This document shows positions 1 to 10,733 of a stretch of DNA of 64,000 nucleotides, piece after piece. The stretch's first letter is position 1. Every line of letters begins with the position of its first letter. This DNA is from Laccaria trichodermophora (Eukaryota > Basidiomycota > Agaricomycetes > Agaricales > Hydnangiaceae), in contig JACTVC010000025.1 in NCBI GenBank assembly GCA_018417955.1, forward strand, positions 806,001-870,000, given 5' to 3'. The notes under the pieces were generated by a model, which was given only the letters and a program-made list of their open reading frames with translations, was not told the origin of the DNA and ran no database searches. Both the position numbers and the translations under genes were made by a program.

Positions 1-112
1 CTTTGCTGGCCGGACGTATTCTTCCCAATCTCCCCAACTGTGTTCGCCAGTTTTTTCATCAACTCGATATCTATCAACGCAGATTGGCCATGTTCTCCTC
101 TGAAAGCTATAA

Positions 113-2672
113 ATGCGCAATGCACTAGGAACATGGTTTCCATCTATCTTTCCACTCATGCTTTCCAGCATCCTCAAGGCCATAGCCCGGGTTTTATTGT
201 CTTTATTCTGGATATGCTGGCGTATCGTTTGTCAGCGGTTATTCAAGACGGCACTCGACAATATTCCAGGGCCTCCGTCACCTTCCTTCCTCAAAGGTAT
301 GTCTTCTGTAAATAAAAGACTTCCCTAGATTCAGGATTCACCGCAGGAAATTTTCCTCAGTTGTTCAACATCAACGGCTGGGATTTTCACAAGGGTATCG
401 CATCCAAGTGTACGTTTATGGGTTGAATAAAGTATCATTGCTGAAGCTCGTGGTAGACGGTGGCGTGATAAAAGTCAAGGCGCTCTTTGGCGTAAGCTGT
501 TTCTCATCTGCGAGAGACAAGGTTATGACGCTGATGTCTAATGATGAAGGAAAATCAACTCTACGTTTTCGATCTAAAGGCTCTCCATCACGTTCTTATC
601 AAGGTTGTCCGATGCTCGATCTTAATCTACCGTAACGTTGACATCTATGCAGGATCAATATATATATGAAGAAACGTCAGCGTTTATCGAGTAAATACTG
701 ACCTGTATTTCCGGAAGTTGTCTACCTGACGGTCCGAACTTTTTAGGGGCAACCGCATGATGCTTGGAAATGGTCTACCAGCGACGTTAGGTGAGTAATG
801 CGAATATGTACTCGGGACGTACCTTATTATTGGTCGGCAGGGGATCATCATCGCCGGCAGAGAAAAATGCTCAATCCTGTATTTTCTAATTCAAACTTGC
901 GAGAAATGAGTGAGTGGAATCAATTGCGCGCATCTATTCTTGCTGAGTACATCCCCAGTACCTACCTTATATAGCGTTGCACATAAAGTGAGGATGGGAG
1001 TCTCCTTGTTAATTGTATTCGATCTTATTTTCTATGTTAGCTTCGAACTTCGATTTCGCAGCAAGTCACTGACGGACCTCAAGAGGTAGATGAGATGATC
1101 ACCAAAAGGAGTTGCCACTTACTTCATGATCCCCTCTTTATCAGATTGATCTACTCTCCTGGACATCGCGTACTGCCCTGGAAATGGTTGGCCAGTGTGG
1201 CTTTGGTTACTCATTTGACTCGCTTGCAACAGATGCTACACCACATCCCTACAGCGTGTCAGTCAAAGAGTTGATGTGCGTATTGCTTACACGCGAAGCT
1301 ATGAATTTGGAGTTGGAGTTGATCTTGGTTTTAGGCCTGCCATCCTCCGAGTTTTATTCGTTCGCTCATATTTACTGGCACCCGCCGTCAAAATCGGTTC
1401 TCCAAGATTTCGACGCTTTATGGTTAACCTACTTCCATGGAAAAATCTGCATGATTTGCGGGATATCGTTGATACGATGTACAAGACCTCCGTGGAGATT
1501 TTTGAATCAAAGAAGAGAGCAATGATGGGGGGAGATGATGCTGTTGCGACTCAAATTGGACGGGAAAAGGACCTTTTAAGCACCTTGAGTACAGGAATTT
1601 TTCCTGCCTTTATATTTCCATTTTTACCGATTTTTCCATAGTGAGAGCAAACATGGATGCATCGAAAGAGGACAAGCTAGACGAATCTGAACTTATTGGA
1701 CAAGTGTCGTGCGCCTTTTACTTGCATTGACGAATTATCTATATGTGACTTTCCCGCGTTGGTAGGGCATTTACATTTGCTGCCATGGACACAACATCGA
1801 ATGCGCTTTGTCGTATTCTGCATTTGCTAGCACAATATCAAGACGTGCAGGATAAGCTTCGTTACGAGGTCACCGAGGCCTACGCCAAGCGCGGAAACCT
1901 AGATCACGACGAACTGGTCGCTCTTCCATATCTCGATGCCGTCTGTAAGGAGACCCTTCGCCTTTACCCTCCAGTATCTTTCCTGTTCAGAACGTGCGTA
2001 CAAATCATCTTTTTCATTTTGTGACTGAGGTGTATCATCAGAACACGCGCAAACGTCGTGATGCCCCTTTCAAACCCAATTCAAGGCCTCGACGGAAAAG
2101 AAATCAATGAAATTCTTATCCCAAAGAACACGAATGTTATCATGTCAATTATCGAAGCTAACCGTAACGCGGAAATATGGGGTCCTGATTCTCTTGTATG
2201 GATCCCCGAAAGATGGCTTTCCCCTCTGCCTTCATCTGTCACCAACGCGCGTATCCCTGGAATCTATGCTCACACGTGGGTTATCCTTTCCTCTATCGTC
2301 TGACTGCAATCTTAAATGTATCTACCCGCCCTCATCAGGCTGACCTTTTTGGGTGGGGGAAGGGCGTGCATGTATGTATCGTGCATTTTTATCCTTGCTT
2401 TCGGCTTTCCACTAAACGATATATCACAGCGGGTTCAAATTTTCACAACTTGAACTAAGTTCGTCTCTAAAATCACCAGTGTCCCCGACCTACCTTGTTG
2501 CTAAGATAACTTAATTTTTCTCACAGAAATTGTCATTTCGCTGCTGATCAAATCTTTCCGTTTCGCCCCCACTGAGAAGGAGATATTTTGGCGGATGAGT
2601 TCGATTTCGACCCCAAGCGTTCTCGGCGAAGGTGATAAATCTCAGCTTCCACTTCAAGTCAGCAGAGTATAA
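113..2672 (+). CDS. Cytochrome P450 monooxygenase, 17 exons
   Basis: A haem-thiolate monooxygenase, expected at the ER membrane; substrate unknown. The start at 113 gives a hydrophobic N-terminal anchor followed by the proline hinge IPGPPSPSFLKG. Joining 17 exons across 16 introns of 47-68 nt gives 1,683 nt, about 560 residues with no stop. Ordered landmarks are GDHHRRQRKMLNPVFS (helix C region), the I-helix FAAMDTTSNA near 1768-1803, K-helix ETLRLYPP near 1950, PERW near 2205, and the haem loop FLGGGRACIGFKFSQLE, whose codons are split by an intron at 2372-2429. The cysteine is present. The last exon ends at TAA 2670-2672. The gene stands alone with no cluster partners in view. Read without splicing it looks broken, but I see no lesion. 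The family is certain; the CYP subfamily is not assigned. Confidence 0.93.
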
Positions 2673-3276
2673 GGCCAAAGGCTCCCGGCGATCGCCGGTA
2701 AATTCGTCGACATAGTAGTAAGTATACAGCGAATTTCCTTGTAATTTATGTCAAGGTTCTGTTTTGGTTCTGTTTAAGTTCCGTTCATCCAACTCCGGCT
2801 CGGACAGTTTGAGAACAGTGTAGGTAAAGCCTGAGCGCTGAGAAAAGACAGTTCAATGAGATGGACGTTGTAAGATGAGAGCTTTATGAACGACAATTTC
2901 TTCAAGAAGTGCTAACGAAGGTGTTGCAGTCTCACTGTCAGACTCAGAATATTCACTGACCACGTGACGATGAAGTTCGACGACGTCGACTTCTGCGTTC
3001 CGTTCAAGTTCAACTCTGCTCCACTCCCAGCGTTGCAAATGGCAACGCTGGTTCACCGTTTCGTTTCGAGTTATGGCCGTGCAATCTAGTCTGAGACTTT
3101 TGGTCAAGCCATGGTTTCAAAGTTGGTCTCAGACAGTATTGAACCCTTTGTAGAAGCTTGTCCTTGACTCATTCATCCCATGACGCAAAACTTGAATTTT
3201 GGAAAACTCCCTGGCTTTGGGCTTCCCGTAAAGTGGATTCCCAATGTAGATACGTACCATGCGACTCTAATGCCTG
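2673..3276. other. Intergenic, no gene seen
   Basis: This holds the P450 3' flank and the DUF4246 promoter side. Only short frames without domain-like content or ATG starts are present. No repeat or RNA gene was recognised. Confidence 0.5.
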
Positions 3277-5131
3277 ATGGCTCAGGTCCCCCCGAACAGT
3301 GCGTCACTGACCAATTCGACTATCACTAATGATCATGGTGATAATGGTAGGATGCCTTTGCTCACTTTGCGCGAATTGGCTATGCTAAGCTTTATGAACC
3401 GGGTGACAGACAAGCCTGGCTGGGAGAAAGAAGTGGGTATCGAGGCTCTCTACTACAATTTACAGCTGGCTGAACTACTCGGTGCTATCTAGGTCTTTGA
3501 TTCCGCCATCACTACAAGCTGGAAAGGAGAGGTATCTCAGGCGTCGATACCACCAAATGCCAGTAATTCAGAGGAAACCTCAATTGATATGACGGAGAAG
3601 ATGTTAGATTGGTGTATTGCGGAACTGCAGTCCAAAGCAAAAGCCTTTGAGGAGAACGGAGGGCTCGTGTCTGTTTTTGACGGCGACGTCGTCAAATCGG
3701 ACACTGCCATATCCCCTGATCTTCGAGCCGCGTTGAAAGCAGCGGTGAAACCTATGGAGGACGTCCCGAATCATCTCAAGGACTGGCGTCTTAGTTCAGA
3801 TAATATGGTCCTTGACCTTATAAATCCCAGCTTGTTTCCGCTTGTGTATGGTCGTACCAAGGTTCTGAACGAGGGCCTGACCACTTTGGATGACTGTATC
3901 CAGCGCTGTGGCGAGGGGGTGGTACCCGAGAGGTCTGGCACTGGATCATATACGTCGTCTTTTCTAGGTAGGTCAGGTTGCGGCGCGGCGTTTTATAGCA
4001 ATAAATTCCAGTGGTTACCCTGTGAAGTGGCAATATTGGCAAGTGACCCCAACTCTGTCCGGTGAGTGTCTCCATTGCTGGTTGGACTGCCCGAATTTCT
4101 CATAAACATTGGCAGAATCACGAGCTACATTAATAATTTACATCCAGAAAGACATTCTGAGTTGTACAGCGTCATTGAGCAAGTCATCGCGCGGGCCATT
4201 CCCTTGTGGAACAGGAGTCTACGTCCAACAAGTATGACGACTTACAAGCGTATACCTTACGGCCCCCGGGTCGAACACGATCTAGACCCAAAAAATTTGC
4301 CAGACGGTGTGGGGCCACAGCGAGAGGAAGGCGAGGATGAATCGGATTACCAGTATCGCAGAAGGGATTGGATAGAAGAGAACAGGCGCGTCATCCTCCC
4401 TGAACCCGGGACATTTCGTCCTTTTCCATATATGACGGTCCCGGACGAAGAAGACCTGAGGAGAGTCTACGGTGATGAAGGATTGCAAGTCATAGTCAAG
4501 CTAGCGAACATTCACCTCACCCCGGACAACCCGGAGTACAAAGGAGGAGAGTGGCATGCCATGGAAGGCCTAATGGTGAGCTCGTTTCAGTATCTTCTGG
4601 CGTCACGACTGACTTGTCAATACATAGAACGAACATATCTGCGCAACGGCAGTGTATTATTACGATTCCGAAAACATCGCCAATGGCCAACTCTCATTCC
4701 GCCAGCAATCAAATAAAGAAGACGCGGAGAATGTTCAGTATCCTCACGATGGTATGGAGACCAGCAACTGGTTGAAAGATGTTTTTGGAGCTCGCGACTG
4801 TAATTCCACCGAGCAAGAACTCGGGTTTGTGGAGACGAGAGCTGGTCGGCTGATCACCTTCCCAAACACGCTTCATCGCAAGCTTCGGCCTTTCTCGCTG
4901 AAGGATCGCTCTAAACCTGGACATCTCAAAACCCTTACGCTCTTTCTGGTCGACCCAATAATTAGGATCATCTCGACGGCGCATGTTCCGTGCCAGCGGA
5001 GGGACTGGTGGGAGGATCGCGTCAACGAGCAAAGTGCGATTGGCGGTCTCCCACTTGAGCTGCGGGATCAGATCTTTCAACAAGTCGAGTCGGAGTTCCC
5101 CTTTGGTGTGTGGAGGAAGCGAAAGAATTGA
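3277..5131 (+). CDS. DUF4246 family protein
   Basis: A conserved fungal protein of the DUF4246 type; the biochemical function is not established. Four exons are joined over introns 3433-3492, 4062-4115 and 4576-4627, giving about 562 residues in one frame. Family landmarks are LTLRELAMLSFMNRVTDKPGW at the N-terminus, SLFPLVYGRTKVL, FYSNKFQWLPCEV, RITSYINNLHPERH, QVIVKLANIHLTPDNPEY, GGEWHAMEGLMNEHICATA, then ELGFVETRAGRLITFPN and FLVDPIIRIISTAHVPCQRR. The block with WHxxG, later Gly-Arg and a FPN motif recalls an iron/2-oxoglutarate jelly roll, but that is inference. The gene lies 604 nt downstream of the P450 on the same strand. The segment around 3930-3990 is less like the usual family sequence, so a further small intron there is possible. 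Confidence 0.88.
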
Positions 5132-5485
5132 GGCTGAAGTTGATCAAGAAAAGGAAGAGGTGGAACACTGATATGTTTGGAAAAATTATACATGTATTCA
5201 ACGTGTGAAATTTAGAGAAAGAATACCTACCATTGTCGTGCTTGTTGGTGTGGGCCACCGTAGGAGTCCGCAAAGCAGACAGTGAGCAAGGGTTCTTGTG
5301 CGCCAGAACGGACGAAAGGCAGCAAAATTAAGCAGGCACGGGAGCAATGGCACGAACATCCGATTCTGACTGACACGTCAAACGAAAAGGACGACAGAAG
5401 AAATGCATCTTCGTATTTCGGACAAAATCCCAAAAGCCCACGAAAGAAGCTAGTTGAAACATTCAGCTTTGAGACAATAACGTAT
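5132..5485. other. Intergenic, nothing recognised
   Basis: 3' flank of the DUF4246 gene and 5' flank of the tRNA-Arg gene. Short frames only; no coding signal. Confidence 0.45.
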
Positions 5486-5567
5486 GGCCGTGTGGCGAAA
5501 TGGCATCGCGTCTGACTACGATTAATTGTTAATCAGGAGATTGCAGGTTCGACCCCTGTCTCGGTCA
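5486..5567 (+). tRNA. tRNA-Arg(ACG) with intron
   Basis: Starts GGCCGTG and ends in CTCGGTC plus discriminator A. The D stem is GCG/CGC, the anticodon stem TCTGA/TCAGG, the loop CTACGA with anticodon ACG, and the T arm GCAGG-TTCGACC-CCTGT. A 10-nt intron sits after position 37, the canonical place. The acceptor stem has one T-T mismatch. The exon sequence is identical to the copies at 7417-7498 and 21958-22044. Confidence 0.93.
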
Positions 5568-5772
5568 ATATATCTTCATCATTTTTTTCTGAAGCGGACC
5601 CGGCAGTTGACCAAGAAATTCGTTGTGTTCTGCCAAGGTTTCGGTATCTATGTATCAACTCTTCTATGAAGGCATTCGTACCTTTTTCGATATCGATGGA
5701 GAAAAAGTTTCCTATGAGGGATAACTCTGGCCCGGCGCTTTGACAGACAAAGCGCTCTTTCTTTCAACCACC

Positions 5773-7220
5773 ATGTCCACCGCATGCTCTCCCAAGAAGG
5801 CGCGTAGCTTCTACACGCGCATCCACAAGTTCTTCTTGATTATGGGCCTGCTATATGGCTTGGCGATCGTACTCGTTATGACGCCATTCCTGCAATCACG
5901 GTGAGCCTTGACTTCTCCCGACCATCATCTCGCGCACTAACCGCCCCTGCAGCGTCCTTTATGCACAGCACATTCACTTTTTCTCTTATTCAAAGTTTGA
6001 GCACCCAGAGCACTATGGATTAGCTCGTAAGTATGCTCATTACCAGGTTCAATCTCCCTTTTTTTGATCTCTACCCAACAGCTGGTAAAACTATCAACTT
6101 AATGCTGCGAAGCCCGGACAACACGTCCATCGGAGCATGGTTCATCTTTTCAGACCCCTTCTACCGCAAGTTGCCGTACCCACCGACACCACAACCGCAC
6201 CTGATCTCCGAAGCCGTGCATCACAAGCCAACCATCCTCTTCTTGCACGGAAACACAGGCACGCGTGCTCTACCACTGCGCACCGTCCTGTACACCGCTT
6301 ACACTGCGCGGTTGAGTGCGAATGTCCTTTCCATTGATTATCGCGGTTTCGGGGACAGCGAGGGTCACCCTACAGTGCAGGGGGTGTCGAAAGACGCTCG
6401 GGCAGGTTGGGATTACCTCATAGAACAGGGCGCACGCCCGGAGGATGTTTTGATCATCGGGCACAGTCTCGGGACGGCCATCGCTGGGCTGTTAGCTGCA
6501 GAATTGGGTAAGGATGGAATCAAGCCTCGTGGATTGGTGTTGATGTCTGTACGTCGCCGCCATTTTGTACTAATATGGTGTTGGGCTGATTTCGTTTGCA
6601 GCCTTTCTCGTCTGTTAGAACTCTTATGGATCAATATCATCTATTCGGATTTTTGCCCCTCTTGAAGCCATTGTCTATGATACCCCTCGCACCGAGTTCG
6701 TCGCCACTGTTAATTTTAATGTCAACTTAGTTACTGACTTGACCCCCGACAGGACTCATAACATGGTCACTGGTGCATAAATTTGATACCCTTACACTAG
6801 TACCAGACATTAAATGCTCCGTTCTAATCGCTCACGCCGGTACGTCCTTATCCCACTCTCTTCAAGTTCTCCCCAAAACTGACCATGTATAACACAGAAA
6901 ACGACTGGGACATCCCCTACTCCCACTCCCAAGTCCTCTTCGACGCCTTCCTGTCACCAATACTCCCCCAAGCCCCTTCACTTCCGGAGAATCCGCTCTC
7001 GCACGCCGATTGGCAGACATACACCGACGAAACCTCTCTGCACTCACAGAAGCGCGATCAGCTCGTATCCACGACTCAAGTGACTGGATACGGCACCCTG
7101 GAACAAGCCCAAGTACAAGGACGCAATATTGCGCTGTTGTTGACCGAGGCGGGCGGCCACGATATCGGGAGGGTGGAGGGTGTGCAGGAAACTATTGGAC
7201 GTATGTTTGGATTTTATTAA
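5773..7220 (+). CDS. Alpha/beta hydrolase, ABHD12-like serine lipase
   Basis: Probably a membrane-anchored serine hydrolase acting on lipid esters. The start at 5773 encodes basic residues followed by a transmembrane segment FFLIMGLLYGLAIVLVMTPF. After splicing five introns (donors near 5901, 6028, 6549, 6702 and 6840) the protein runs to TAA at 7220. Landmarks are FLHGNTG (oxyanion region), IDYRGFGDSEG, the nucleophile elbow GHSLG near 6460, END near 6898 for the acid, and GGHDIGR near 7150 for the base histidine. All three catalytic positions are therefore present. ABHD12/ABHD13-type enzymes share this layout; the substrate cannot be read from sequence. It is flanked by two tRNA-Arg genes in opposite orientation. 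Confidence 0.88.
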
Positions 7221-7416
7221 TTGATGTCGATCCCCTATTCTCTGGGGCCTCCTTACACCTTAGTTTGAGGTTAATTATGTCGTTTTCCGTCTTGGTCTCC
7301 TGCTGCTCTGTCGTTAATTAGACTTCTTGCTCTGTTATGTATGCCGTCTGTTTTCGCTATTAGAAAAAATTACCCTCTGGGTTTGAAGGTACGTGCAAAA
7401 GAAAATCTACAGGTGA

Positions 7417-7498
7417 TGACCGAGACAGGGGTCGAACCTGCAATCTCCTGATTAACGATTTATCGTAGTCAGACGCGATGCCATTTCGCCACACGGCC
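7417..7498 (-). tRNA. tRNA-Arg(ACG) with intron, second copy
   Basis: The reverse complement has the same exon sequence as the 5486-5567 gene, with anticodon ACG after CT and a 10-nt intron of different sequence (TAAATCGTTA). All stems are preserved. It faces the first copy across the hydrolase gene. Confidence 0.93.
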
Positions 7499-7754
7499 AT
7501 GAATAACAAAGCAAAACAAAGTATTATAATTTACATGGAGGTGCAGTCGAAGCGAGGCGACCGTACTACGTCCTTACCTTTCCTTTTTCAATGCTTGACC
7601 AAAATGTTGGCATAGGACAAGGACAAAAATGTTCCTTTTCTTGAAAGTACACTAAAAAGTACAAACACTTTACATACAACAGCTCTGCGACAAATCAAAC
7701 GCGGATTGAAACGAAAACTTGAACTAGAACAAAAAAGAAGGAAAGAATAAACCA

Positions 7755-9722
7755 TCAGCGAGGCTGCGAAACCTGCGCTGAATAGTATGCATCAAAAACG
7801 GGGTCGTTGAAAACACCCCCTACCTCAAAAGCGTCCGTCTCGTCGAGCTCCTCATAATCCTCATCATCGTCCACCTCTACCATCCTGCTGAAGATGTTGA
7901 CCTTCAAATCCCCAGAAGCATCCTTGAACTCCGCGACGCATCCACGGTCCTGTCCACTGACATGAATATCAACCTCCTTCAAGCCACAAGCACCTCTATC
8001 TTTCCTCTCTGCAGCCAGGCCGCCAACAAGAAAGTCAAAGTCCTGTATCTCGAGTTGCTCAAAGCCGCGGATACACAGGGACTGTAACTGCGGACACGGG
8101 CAACTGGAGATGGCTAATGATGGGACTGGATTGGAAGGAAGCAGAGCGCGCACGGCGTGCATAGACATTCCTATTAGCTCTAATCGTTGAAGGTTGGGTA
8201 GTGCGCCGAAAAACGCGCGTAGGGGTCGCGGACACGCACGGACGGATTTGAGTGTGACGTTCTCTAGCATGGGGAAGGCGGCGTTGGACTTCAGTTCTTG
8301 GCCCAAATCTTCAGTGGTGGGTAAGCGAGAAACGGCCCGCTTGTTCATGGCGACCCGGTAGTGAAGCCCATCAGGGAGCTCGTATGCGACGAGGTAATTG
8401 TGATCTGCGTCGTAAAACTCCCCAGTGCCGATATACGTGAGCAGACTGCCCGCATCGACCTCCTCTGGGTCCCCAGGATAGGTGGCGTCTTCCAAGACCA
8501 GTACCTTGGCGTTCGGGGCGTTGAGGAGCTCGAGAACCGTCTGGCCTTCAAGGGCGGTTCGGTATCCGAGGGTTATGCTATGGAGTTGGGGGAGTGGGAC
8601 GGAGTCTAGATCATGGTGTATGACATCGACAATATCGTCAACGTCGTCTGGTACGAACGGACCAGATCCGGAGATCGCCAATTTGCGGAGATGCAAGCTG
8701 GCGCCAAGAAGTTGTTGAAACTCGGTGAGAGTGGGACGGACGTCAGAGCAGTGAGAAGATAGCTCAAGACTGTGCAGTCCGCCTCCAGTCGATGTCGACA
8801 GGACGTTAACGAGAGAAGCCCACTCGACGTGGACACCTCGAAGAGAGAGATGCTTGAGTCGCGGAAGTAGATCTTTCTGGGAGGAAGGGGTGACTGAGCT
8901 GAGGAAGGCAGGACTTTTCATATCTCGGGGTTGGAATTCGGGTGAGAAGCTGACAAAGTCGTTACACCGCATCAAGGTCAAAGATTCCAGAAGGGGGGCG
9001 CCAAAGGAAGTGATACATGGGTTGATATGGAGGAGGGCGGAGTGCATGGGAGCCCAAGAGTCGGTGAGGATATGGAGTGACCGCCACCGTGAGATATGCG
9101 GCAGGAGGAGGGATATCACGGAGGCCATATGGTCGGGGGAAAATGGTGGAGTATAGGTGTTGAACTCATACTCAGAGGGAATCCTTGCGTTCTTGTAAGC
9201 ACAAAGAAAAAAAAGAGACGGTTGGAAAAAAACGTACTCGGGTTCAAAAAAATCCCAATCTTGGTCTCTAGCGTCAATGAGAATATCTAGTGAATAGTTG
9301 CGAGATAGCGCGAGATAAGATGTAAGGTGAGCGGTGTTGAGCAGCGAAGAAGCGTCATCGTCGTCCTCGCTCAACCGTTTGACCATTTCAACGGTGATGC
9401 AGAGGCTGGTCCATAGTCCAGGTGTGTTACGCGCTACTCGCCCCCAATGGCGGCTAACACCTGCGAAAGCGAGAGGCACTTTGACGCTCTCTGTATTGAA
9501 TAAAGGGTTACGACCTGCCTCGTCGGAACTCGGGACGTCGGCCCATGAATGGGTGCCCAGCACAAAGATGTACGACAGCAACTCCACAGGGAGCTTGCTG
9601 ATTGGCGAGGAGGGATGGGTGTACATCTCGCAGGCAGGATTTCGACAGTCGGGATTGTGAAAGGAGTGGAGAAAATGAGCGGCGCGATGGTTATGTACGG
9701 GAAGCCATGTCCTTTGAGTCAT
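7755..9722 (-). CDS. F-box protein with degenerate leucine-rich repeats
   Basis: Likely substrate adaptor of an SCF ubiquitin ligase. It is one open frame of 655 residues from ATG 9722-9720. The F-box is at residues about 35-95: ISKLPVELLSYIFVLG, then VPLAFAGVSRHWGRVARNTPGLW. The rest is a row of hydrophobic LRR-like strands such as LLPRLKHLSLRGVHVEW, LHSLELSSHC and LPNLQRLELIG, ending in an acidic tail EVDDDEDYEELDETD. This is the usual architecture of the expanded agaricomycete F-box family. A T-rich stretch at about 9195-9240 looks like a retained 46-nt intron, but removing it would break the frame, so the continuous reading is kept. Target unknown. Confidence 0.85.
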   Translation of the reverse strand: MTQRTWLPVHNHRAAHFLHSFHNPDCRNPACEMYTHPSSPISKLPVELLSYIFVLGTHSWADVPSSDEAGRNPLFNTESVKVPLAFAGVSRHWGRVARNTPGLWTSLCITVEMVKRLSEDDDDASSLLNTAHLTSYLALSRNYSLDILIDARDQDWDFFEPEYVFFQPSLFFLCAYKNARIPSEYEFNTYTPPFSPDHMASVISLLLPHISRWRSLHILTDSWAPMHSALLHINPCITSFGAPLLESLTLMRCNDFVSFSPEFQPRDMKSPAFLSSVTPSSQKDLLPRLKHLSLRGVHVEWASLVNVLSTSTGGGLHSLELSSHCSDVRPTLTEFQQLLGASLHLRKLAISGSGPFVPDDVDDIVDVIHHDLDSVPLPQLHSITLGYRTALEGQTVLELLNAPNAKVLVLEDATYPGDPEEVDAGSLLTYIGTGEFYDADHNYLVAYELPDGLHYRVAMNKRAVSRLPTTEDLGQELKSNAAFPMLENVTLKSVRACPRPLRAFFGALPNLQRLELIGMSMHAVRALLPSNPVPSLAISSCPCPQLQSLCIRGFEQLEIQDFDFLVGGLAAERKDRGACGLKEVDIHVSGQDRGCVAEFKDASGDLKVNIFSRMVEVDDDEDYEELDETDAFEVGGVFNDPVFDAYYSAQVSQPR

Positions 9723-10175
9723 GCAATAGACTTGTAGAACAAAAGAGAAAACGTGGATAGATGACGATATGTATCAGCAGATCATAATCGGGTAACAATA
9801 AGTGGGTGTCGCTAAATTTCTTATTGTTCTGTGGGATGAGAAGGAAACGGACGCACCCTGATTCGCGCAAATTGAATAGTGACCAGTCCGTGGTCAGAAA
9901 ATGAAGGACTAGCGAGGCAGTGAGGATGGGCCAGATCCTCGCGCTGCCTCGCGTTGATATGAGAAGTCATTGGGCAAGTTTGAAGACGGTATGTTCAAAG
10001 GAGTGTCCAATTCCGTCCCAGCAACAAAGGAACAAGCAAATTGGAACACGATCGATCTCAGATCGACCTCACGTGCAAAGCGTCAGTCACCCAAGGTCAC
10101 CCATCATCACACTTCATCACATCTAAGACGACACTTGGATAACTGACCGATAGTTCCGATACTGACTCGGCATCA
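9723..10175. other. Intergenic, no gene seen
   Basis: Promoter side of the F-box gene. It contains only short frames and ends at the left target-site copy of the MITE. Confidence 0.45.
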
Positions 10176-10461
10176 GGACCCCTGAAATTTATGTCAAATG
10201 CCTGATTCGTATGCGGAGGGAAATTTGGGAAAATTTTATGCGGAGGAAAATTGTTGCAAAAGCCAGACGTCAAAATTTATCTCTCTTTCTCGGCCACGCA
10301 CAGAATTTTTTTGCCGAATATGCACTAGGCCGGAGGTAATGTGCGGAGAAAAACCAATACCCTGATCCCACATGTGGACAAATGTTTGGAAATTTTGTGT
10401 GGAGGAAATCACCAAAATGATGATTTTTGGATCAGGCTTTTGACATGAATTTCAGGGGTCC
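10176..10461. mobile_element. Short non-autonomous DNA transposon (MITE)
   Basis: The two ends are inverted copies: GGACCCCTGAAATTTATG on the left and, as reverse complement, GGACCCCTGAAATTCATG on the right. The match runs about 32 bp with few differences. The 286-bp element is flanked on both sides by TCA, a probable 3-bp target-site duplication. The interior is AT-rich and noncoding and contains the motif TATGCGGAGG(G/A)AA more than once. A 3-bp duplication suits a PIF/Harbinger-type transposase, but the superfamily is inference. Confidence 0.8.
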
Positions 10462-10733
10462 TCATACGCCTCAGGCCAATGCAGAGAACTTCGGCATCTC
10501 ATACTGACGAATTAAATAATGAATGAACAATGTAAGGAACTCATGTGTCTCTCTTTTCAAATGACTCGAAGCATTGTTATACAATCACGTTTACAAAACG
10601 ATCAAAAAATATATATACAGAGCTGGACGTAATAGCAAGGATAAAGACCGGAATAAATGGAGTACATATATCAGAAAATAAAAGATGTATTGATACAGAA
10701 GAACAGCATGACGCACGCTGATGGAGAGAGTCG
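10462..10733. other. 3' flank of the Zn2Cys6 gene
   Basis: AT-rich, with no frame worth naming. It probably contains the 3' UTR of the transcription-factor gene on the minus strand. Confidence 0.4.

Noticed and set aside
297..2526. P450 as a frameshifted pseudogene
   Set aside because: Sixteen GT-AG introns restore one continuous frame of 561 codons including the haem cysteine.
2853..3107. Minus-strand frame of 84 codons
   Set aside because: It has no ATG start, no domain and no matching neighbour.
9195..9240. Intron inside the F-box gene at 7755-9722
   Set aside because: GTACGT...TTACAAG looks like an intron, but its 46 nt would shift the frame, while unspliced reading stays open.
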